Source of the DNA: an uncultured Eubacterium sp.
GTDB taxonomy: Bacteria > Bacillota > Clostridia > Lachnospirales > Lachnospiraceae
Direction: 5' to 3'
DNA: 64,000 nucleotides
Assembly: GCA_910578975.1 (NCBI GenBank)
Contig: CAJTRZ010000003.1
Span: forward strand, 138,580-202,579
In this document: positions 58,850 to 64,000 of the stretch, piece after piece
Layout: every line of letters starts with the position of its first letter
Numbering within the stretch: the stretch's first letter is position 1
Notes under the pieces: generated by a model
Database searches by the model: none
What the model saw: only the letters and a program-made list of their open reading frames with translations
What the model was told of the DNA's origin: nothing
Made by a program: the position numbers and the translations under genes

Positions 58850-60013
58850 TTATTTCTGAAGCCTTTCTACAAAATTTCTGACTCTACCTAAAGCAATCTT
58901 TAAATTCTCCAATGAATATGCATAAGATATTCTAAGGAATCCCTCGCCACAGTCACCAAAAGCTGTACCCGGCACAACTGCTACTTTTTCCTCTTCCAAC
59001 AATCTGCTTGCAAACTCATCAGAAGTCATTCCAAATTTTTTAATACTAGGGAAAACATAAAATGCTCCATATGGTTCAAAACATTCCATTCCCATATCTC
59101 TTAACTCATGTACTACAAATCTTCTGCGCTGATTGTAGGACTCGCACATCATCTGCACATCTTTGTCCCCATTTTTCAATGCATCAACGGCAGCATACTG
59201 GCTATTCGTCGGTGCACACATTATAGCAAACTGATGAATTTTTAACATCTGTGCCAAAATCTCTTTTGGTGCAGCTGCATATCCCAATCTCCATCCTGTC
59301 ATAGCATAAGCTTTCGAAAAACCATTAATCACAACGGTTCTCTCTCTCATGCCCGGCATTGATGCAATAGATATATGTTTTCCTTTATATGTAAGTTCTG
59401 AATAAATTTCATCAGACAGAACAAATATGTCCTTCTCCACACAAACCTTTGCAATCTCCTCCAAATCTTCCCGTTCCATAATTGCTCCTGTCGGGTTATT
59501 CGGAAACGGTAAGACTAGCATCTTTGTCTTGTCTGTGATTGCATCTAACAATTCCTGCTTTGTCAGACGAAATTCATTCTCTTCCTTTAACTCAATTACC
59601 TTAGGTACTGCGTAGATAAGTTGTGCACATGGTACATAAGAAACATAACTCGGCTGTGGTATCAGCACTTCCTCTCCGGGATTTACCATTGCCCTCATCG
59701 CAATATCAATTGCTTCGCTTCCACCGACCGTAATCATTACTTCATCATTGTAATCATACTCTACATTTATTTTTCTTTTCAGATAATTACTTACCTCTAT
59801 TTTTAACTCTTTTAATCCTGAATTGGACGTATAAAATGTACGCCCCTTCTCGAGAGAATAAATTCCTTCCTCCCGAATATGCCATGGTGTATCAAAATCC
59901 GGCTCCCCAACGCCCAACGAAATAGCATCTTTCATCTCACTGACAATGTCAAAGAACTTTCTGATACCCGATGGTTTCACTTCCTTTATTACTTCTGACA
60001 ACGGGTCTCTCAT
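58850..60013 (-). CDS. PLP-dependent aminotransferase (class I/II)
   Basis: A 387-aa protein. Features: GEPDFDTPWHIRE near 37, YTSNSGLKELKIEVS, LPFPNNPTGAIM near 170, DEIYSELTY near 200, and the PLP Lys in GFSKAYAMTGWRLGYAA near 232. Typical of AspC/PatA-type aminotransferases. Its start overlaps the Lrp regulator stop by one base, which suggests joint amino-acid control. Substrate not fixed by sequence. Confidence 0.9.
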   Translation of the reverse strand: MRDPLSEVIKEVKPSGIRKFFDIVSEMKDAISLGVGEPDFDTPWHIREEGIYSLEKGRTFYTSNSGLKELKIEVSNYLKRKINVEYDYNDEVMITVGGSEAIDIAMRAMVNPGEEVLIPQPSYVSYVPCAQLIYAVPKVIELKEENEFRLTKQELLDAITDKTKMLVLPFPNNPTGAIMEREDLEEIAKVCVEKDIFVLSDEIYSELTYKGKHISIASMPGMRERTVVINGFSKAYAMTGWRLGYAAAPKEILAQMLKIHQFAIMCAPTNSQYAAVDALKNGDKDVQMMCESYNQRRRFVVHELRDMGMECFEPYGAFYVFPSIKKFGMTSDEFASRLLEEEKVAVVPGTAFGDCGEGFLRISYAYSLENLKIALGRVRNFVERLQK

Positions 60014-60489
60014 TATGGTGTCACCAATATCCTTTCTTCTGTATCTGCTAAAATTGTTCCGTAATCTTTATATTTTTTCAAAACAAAATGTGTTGCTGTA
60101 TTTAAAATACTGTCTAATGTAGATAATTTGCTCGTAACAAACTGTGCGATTTCTTTCATAGACTTTTCTTCAATTATTACTGTAAAGTCAAATCCACCCG
60201 ACATCAGATATACAGCCTTTACTTCATCATATCTCATGATACGTTCTGCAATCTCATCAAATCCTCTACCTCTCTGTGGGGTTACTCTGACTTCAATTAA
60301 AGCTGTAACTCTGTCCTCACTTGTTTTATCCCAGTCTATCATTGTGTAATATCCACATATTATTTTTTCTTTTTCCATATCGGCAATGGCATTGGCGACT
60401 TCCGCTTCTTCCATCCCCAGCAGGATGGCGGCCTCCTTCAGGTCAATTCTGCTTTTGTTTTCAATTAATCTTAAAATTTCTTCTCTCAT
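60013..60489 (-). CDS. Lrp/AsnC family regulator
   Basis: A 158-aa protein: N-terminal helix-turn-helix (SRIDLKEAAILLGMEEAEVANAIADMEKEKIICGY) and C-terminal RAM domain (VRVTPQRGRGFDEIAERIMRYDEVKAVYLMSGGFDFTVIIE). It binds an amino acid and probably controls the adjoining aminotransferase gene. Its ATG overlaps the AIR-synthase-like gene stop by 4 bases. Confidence 0.92.
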   Translation of the reverse strand: MREEILRLIENKSRIDLKEAAILLGMEEAEVANAIADMEKEKIICGYYTMIDWDKTSEDRVTALIEVRVTPQRGRGFDEIAERIMRYDEVKAVYLMSGGFDFTVIIEEKSMKEIAQFVTSKLSTLDSILNTATHFVLKKYKDYGTILADTEERILVTP

Positions 60490-61466
60490 GCCATTTCTCC
60501 TTTTCGATTCAAATAATTATATATTTCATCACCTCTTGGAGGTTCTAGAAATCTTCTCTCATCGCCATTCATAACCACTCTGTCCCTGCCAGATGTTAAA
60601 TGCCCTATCACATCCGCATAAATCCCCGCACTTTTAAGTTTTTCTACCAATGCTGTCCCATCCTTCACAGCAATCAGAACTGCACCTGTCCCATCTATCA
60701 TATATGGATTATAATCAAATACTTCCGCAATTTCTATAGTTTCCTGCCAGACAGGTATTTTTTTTATATCTATTTCTATTCCCAGATTTACTGCTGAAGC
60801 CATTTCCCATGCAGCTGCAAAGACACCTCCATCAGACACATGATGCATATAAAAGATATCCTGCTTCCTGACAATGTCTGTAATCTTTTTTATATCCGTA
60901 AACTCTGATATTTTCAGGCAGTCATCTACAAAAGTATCATGAAATTTTTCTCTCAGTTTACTCTCGTATAACTGCGCCAAAAGAGAGGTTCCCCCAACAG
61001 CAAGTGTTCCCGCCATTACAATATCAGTGTTTTCTTTCATATCCTGTAAAGAAAACATCTTTTCTGACACTCCGGTTACATTAACATATATGAGCAGTTC
61101 ATTTACATTTCCTGCATAAACATCACACTTCTGAATCTTCAAATTTGTTTCTGTAACGGCTTCATCAAAACTCTTAATAATTCTTCCCAATTGTTTTTCT
61201 TCAAAATCATTAGGAATATTTATTTGTAAATGAACATACTTAGGAATTCCACCACTGGCATAAATATCATTTAAAGTTTTTTGAAGATAATACTTCTCAC
61301 AACCTAGAAACCATTTTAATATGCAATTAGAAGACATTACCATTGTAACATCTTCTATCGCCATATGTGCTCCATCTATGCCAACCTGCAAATTCTCAGA
61401 TTTGTCACAAATCTTTTTTAAAACTGAACGCTTATATGCTATTTCAGAAATCTTCCCTGTATGCAT
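60486..61466 (-). CDS. AIR synthase-related (HypE/PurM-like) protein
   Basis: A 326-aa protein with PurM-like folds: VGIDGAHMAIEDVTMVMSSN in the N-terminal half, VMAGTLAVGGTSLLAQLY near 150, HHVSDGGVFAAAWEMASAVNLGIEI and an ending EPPRGDEIYNYL as in AIR synthase-related proteins. Full ATP-binding loops are partly degenerate, so activity is uncertain. It is upstream of the Lrp gene with overlap. Confidence 0.82.
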   Translation of the reverse strand: MHTGKISEIAYKRSVLKKICDKSENLQVGIDGAHMAIEDVTMVMSSNCILKWFLGCEKYYLQKTLNDIYASGGIPKYVHLQINIPNDFEEKQLGRIIKSFDEAVTETNLKIQKCDVYAGNVNELLIYVNVTGVSEKMFSLQDMKENTDIVMAGTLAVGGTSLLAQLYESKLREKFHDTFVDDCLKISEFTDIKKITDIVRKQDIFYMHHVSDGGVFAAAWEMASAVNLGIEIDIKKIPVWQETIEIAEVFDYNPYMIDGTGAVLIAVKDGTALVEKLKSAGIYADVIGHLTSGRDRVVMNGDERRFLEPPRGDEIYNYLNRKGEMA

Positions 61467-61482
61467 AGATACACCACCTTAT

Positions 61483-62919
61483 TTATTCAGATTTTTTCTT
61501 TTTATCCCCATCATTCTTCTTTTTCTTATCATCAGAACTTTGCGTTGTCGGCTCCGGCTCTTTTTTCTTATCTTTCTTAGTTCCTACAATCTTTGTAGTC
61601 GGTGCCATCTTATAAGTACTTGTATGCATTAATTCTTTGCTTACCTGCTTACCATTTTCATATGTTACCTTGTATAATTCTGCGACATATCCTACATGTC
61701 CCGGTACAGTCTCTTTATATCCTTCTTCTTTCGTTGGATCTTTCTTTGTTGTAGTAGTCATTGGCACAGTTTTTATAGTCTTACTTACATATTCTACCTT
61801 ATGACCTGCTTTTCGGGTATCATGACCATACACATTAAAAGTAACTGCTCCCTCACTGTAATGTCCCTGAATATATATAGGGGCATCTGTATTATTCTCA
61901 AATACCAAATCTTTATAATCTCCTGCCAATGCTGCATCTGCTGCCAAAGGAACATAAGATACTGCCATTGAATGAGGATATCTTTCAACAATCTTTAACT
62001 CCGCATTAATTAATGCATTGTACAAGGTACTAGATACCTGGCAAATTCCTCCGCCAAGGCTGTCAACGACACTGCCTTCTGAATAAGTACCCGCCGGATA
62101 CCAGCCATTATCTTCAGTCCATGGTGCCAGTTTCTCATTACATGAAAAACTTTCTCCCGGATATATTACATTGTCACTCAGCTTCTGTGTTCCATTTTTT
62201 ATATTTAAATTTCTATTTACTACTCCTGCCGAGAAATAGGTCGTATAAGTTCCCATCGGTTCATTAGAAACCTTTTCACAATCTTTTGTAGTGTATTTTG
62301 GTTTCGCAATCTTTGTTGTTGCCTCAAAAGCAATCTCCGACTCTTTGTCCCAATCATTCTGAATATATGATATAAACTGTTTTACTGTCTTGTTATAATT
62401 TACCACACATCCTTCCACCTCAGGAATAATCTGAAATCCATGACCAGTAGCTTTCAAAGATGCATTTTTTGCCTCTACATTGTATGGTTTGCATAACACT
62501 TCAAGTTTTTCCTTGAAATCCTTCTCTTCAATATCTATTTCAACATGAAATGTTTTTCCCTGTTTCTTTAAATCTATGCTGTCTTTATATCTTTTAATAA
62601 TATTTCCCTGTTTACCAGCCCTCATTACCTCACTGACAACAGATTTATTTTTCCATGAATAACCTAAATCTTTCAGTGTTGTATTCACAGTATCCTTATT
62701 AATCTTTAATGACACAGCAGCATTTATTCTTGAATTTACCACACCTTTGACAGCTTTTTTCACTTCTTTCTCTGTCATATCACTGACATCAATATTATCA
62801 ATATGGATTCCTTCTTTTACCACGTCTTCTGTATCTCTTGAAGCGGCAGACACCTGAATGGCACCAAATAATGCAGCCATAACAACAAGCATTACGCCAA
62901 TCTTCCTTATCCTTTTCAT
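61483..62919 (-). CDS. VanW family cell-wall protein with G5-like domain
   Basis: Start at 62919 (478 aa) with GGAGGAGG upstream. Signal/anchor helix at 5-25. Residues 30-210 hold two YoaR-like peptidoglycan-binding segments. The VanW domain (about 220-375) shows YTTYFSAGVVNRNLNIKNG, GESFSCNEKLAPWTEDNGW and GGGICQVSSTLYNALI. A G5-like segment (GYKETVPGHVGYVAELYKVTYENGK) follows, then a Lys/Glu/Asp low-complexity tail. Function in the wall unknown; not a vancomycin gene in itself. Confidence 0.9.
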   Translation of the reverse strand: MKRIRKIGVMLVVMAALFGAIQVSAASRDTEDVVKEGIHIDNIDVSDMTEKEVKKAVKGVVNSRINAAVSLKINKDTVNTTLKDLGYSWKNKSVVSEVMRAGKQGNIIKRYKDSIDLKKQGKTFHVEIDIEEKDFKEKLEVLCKPYNVEAKNASLKATGHGFQIIPEVEGCVVNYNKTVKQFISYIQNDWDKESEIAFEATTKIAKPKYTTKDCEKVSNEPMGTYTTYFSAGVVNRNLNIKNGTQKLSDNVIYPGESFSCNEKLAPWTEDNGWYPAGTYSEGSVVDSLGGGICQVSSTLYNALINAELKIVERYPHSMAVSYVPLAADAALAGDYKDLVFENNTDAPIYIQGHYSEGAVTFNVYGHDTRKAGHKVEYVSKTIKTVPMTTTTKKDPTKEEGYKETVPGHVGYVAELYKVTYENGKQVSKELMHTSTYKMAPTTKIVGTKKDKKKEPEPTTQSSDDKKKKNDGDKKKKSE

Positions 62920-62981
62920 TTTTCCTCCTCCAAACATCCCTTATGTATCATTTGAGTAAAATCATTTTTAACTAGTAACTA

Positions 62982-63083
62982 TTAAAAACTTGCAATTGTT
63001 GTTACAACTAATGCCGCAACTAATACCAGTGCAATGGCTCCTGCAATAATTTTTTGATTCTTTTTACTATAGAAAAAATTCAT
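62982..63083 (-). CDS. 33-aa single-span membrane peptide
   Basis: AGAGGTGAT precedes the ATG at 63083. The 33-aa product has a basic N-terminus (SKKNQK) and one membrane span (IAGAIALVLVAALVVTTIA). Conserved-looking small membrane peptides of this type are common in Firmicutes. It lies between the exonuclease and VanW genes. Confidence 0.6.
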   Translation of the reverse strand: MNFFYSKKNQKIIAGAIALVLVAALVVTTIASF

Positions 63084-63165
63084 TTATATCACCTCTAATC
63101 AATTAATAAAATATGGACTTTCCCACCATATACTTTCAAAGTATATCACAACTTTTTCTTTTGTC

Positions 63166-63879
63166 CTAGTCAAAAATTCTACCTTTTTCTGACAGAATTT
63201 TGTCTATTTTTCTGGACGCTTCGTTTTTCGACAGACTGTCTACATCAAAATCAACCGTAAGATTATGATAACGTATCAAATCCATCAGATACTTCCTTTG
63301 TTTGTCTGTGATTGCCTGCATTTTCTTTACTTTATATGTAAATTCATATGGTTCAAAAAGTTGTGGATTCTCTTCTCCAAATTGTTCCATAAGAATAAAA
63401 TATAACTGTGATGTAACACTGGCATCATTAAACGCCCTATGATGATTTTCATCCTTAATATTATAATAACTACACAAATAATCCAACGCTCTGCTCTCTA
63501 AGTGTGGTAACACTTTCCTTGCTATTTTTAAAGTATCTGTTCCACTTTTTTGAAACTCTAAATTTAAGTTCATAGCATTTTGTTTCAAAAAACTATAATC
63601 AAAACGAATGTTGTGCCCTAATAACAAATCATCTCCTGCAAATTCAATAAATCTGGGTAAAACTTCCTCGATTGTCGGTTTTCCCTTTAACATTTCATCT
63701 GTAATTCCTGTTAATTCTGTAATTCTCCACGGAAGCTTTACTCCTGGATAAATTAACTCAGAGAACCTCTCTACTTCCTTTCCATCTCGAACCTTTACTG
63801 CTCCAATCTCTATAATTTTGTCCCATTTCGGTCTGATGCCGGTGGTTTCGATATCCACACAAACATAGTTTTTTATCAT
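63166..63879 (-). CDS. DnaQ-type 3'-5' exonuclease
   Basis: A 237-aa protein: VCVDIETTGIRP (Exo I, D and E) at 6-17, LLLGHNIRFDYSFL (Exo II) near 96, and HHRAFNDASVTSQLY (Exo III, DEDDh) near 150, typical of the PolC/DnaQ epsilon exonuclease. The C-terminal 50 residues (MQAITDKQRKYLMDLIRYHNL) are extra, perhaps a small DNA- or protein-binding part. Likely in DNA repair or proofreading. AGGAGG before the ATG. Confidence 0.92.
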   Translation of the reverse strand: MIKNYVCVDIETTGIRPKWDKIIEIGAVKVRDGKEVERFSELIYPGVKLPWRITELTGITDEMLKGKPTIEEVLPRFIEFAGDDLLLGHNIRFDYSFLKQNAMNLNLEFQKSGTDTLKIARKVLPHLESRALDYLCSYYNIKDENHHRAFNDASVTSQLYFILMEQFGEENPQLFEPYEFTYKVKKMQAITDKQRKYLMDLIRYHNLTVDFDVDSLSKNEASRKIDKILSEKGRIFD

Positions 63880-63907
63880 TATTTCCTCCTGTAATCAGTA
63901 CTATATC

Positions 63908-64000
63908 CTAAAGTTGTAAATATGTTGTAACATCAACAGTTTCTGCCGCTTTTGTTAAAGCATTTCTATTTTTATAATCAAATAATATATACTTCCCTTT
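63908..64000 (-). CDS. C-terminal end of an unidentified protein
   Basis: An open frame enters at the window edge and encodes 30 residues (KGKYILFDYKNRNALTKAAE and onward) to a stop at 63908. It precedes the exonuclease gene by 28 bases and is on the same strand. Too short to name. Confidence 0.5.
   Translation of the reverse strand, partial: KGKYILFDYKNRNALTKAAETVDVTTYLQL

Noticed and set aside
1..64000. CRISPR array
   Set aside because: No regularly spaced identical repeats; the 74-bp array at 50223 and the 11-bp iterons do not have spacers.

Overview
This looks like a chromosomal segment of a low-GC, anaerobic, spore-forming Firmicute, most likely a gut Lachnospiraceae/Clostridia member. 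The indications are the AT-rich sequence, strong AGGAGG-type ribosome binding sites, spore-coat cotJ genes, a pyruvate formate-lyase operon, a PPi-type phosphofructokinase, and secreted Lys-rich Fn3-like proteins. The genus is an inference from gene content; no rRNA is present.

Layout. (1) Positions 1 to about 32.3 kb are a siphovirus-like prophage whose left end lies outside the window. Read from the integrase side leftward it carries: a large serine integrase (30687-32270, + strand), an Abi_2/AbiF-type gene with its own small RNA, a lysogeny switch (CI 28342, Cro 28120, three TTACG-N6-CGTAA operators), early replication genes (Gp157, Sak4-like ATPase, DUF669, ERCC4 nuclease, replication initiator with iterons, primase-helicase), a sigma-like late regulator, an isolated fibre-like gene, then packaging, head and tail genes (terminases, portal, minor head, scaffold, major capsid, connectors, tail tube, chaperones, tape measure, tail protein), all on the - strand. 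An accessory island at 10.3-13.0 kb interrupts the head genes: a DUF3800 gene with an RNA leader, two zinc-ribbon genes, tiny ORFs, a kissing-loop RNA and several terminators. (2) 32.5-37.9 kb holds a secreted subtilisin-like protease, a decayed small-gene operon, and a second serine recombinase that abuts a truncated cotJC. The cotJA-cotJB-cotJC operon is cut after the first 30 or so codons of cotJC, so this side is the right boundary of an integrated element and recalls skin-type elements in sporulation genes. (3) 38-64 kb is ordinary chromosome: phosphofructokinase, a macro-domain protein, a three-gene set of secreted beta-glucan-type proteins (one GH16), tRNA-Gln, a PqqD/HprK-like/S26 cassette, a DUF815 ATPase, a split pyruvate formate-lyase operon with a divergent Crp/Fnr regulator, a uracil permease, and an operon with TrmL, an aminotransferase, an Lrp regulator, an AIR-synthase-like protein, VanW and a DnaQ-type exonuclease.

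Most interesting points: two protein genes each preceded by a structured RNA with its own promoter and terminator (DUF3800 and AbiF type); a LexA-box promoter driving a 48-aa ORF that runs convergently into a CI repressor lacking a peptidase domain, a candidate SOS antirepressor; a kissing-loop RNA upstream of a run of intra-operon terminators, a candidate antitermination element; cotJC split by a recombinase element; and a pyruvate formate-lyase whose glycyl-radical domain is a separate gene. All family names come from recognising motifs by eye; no database search was run.
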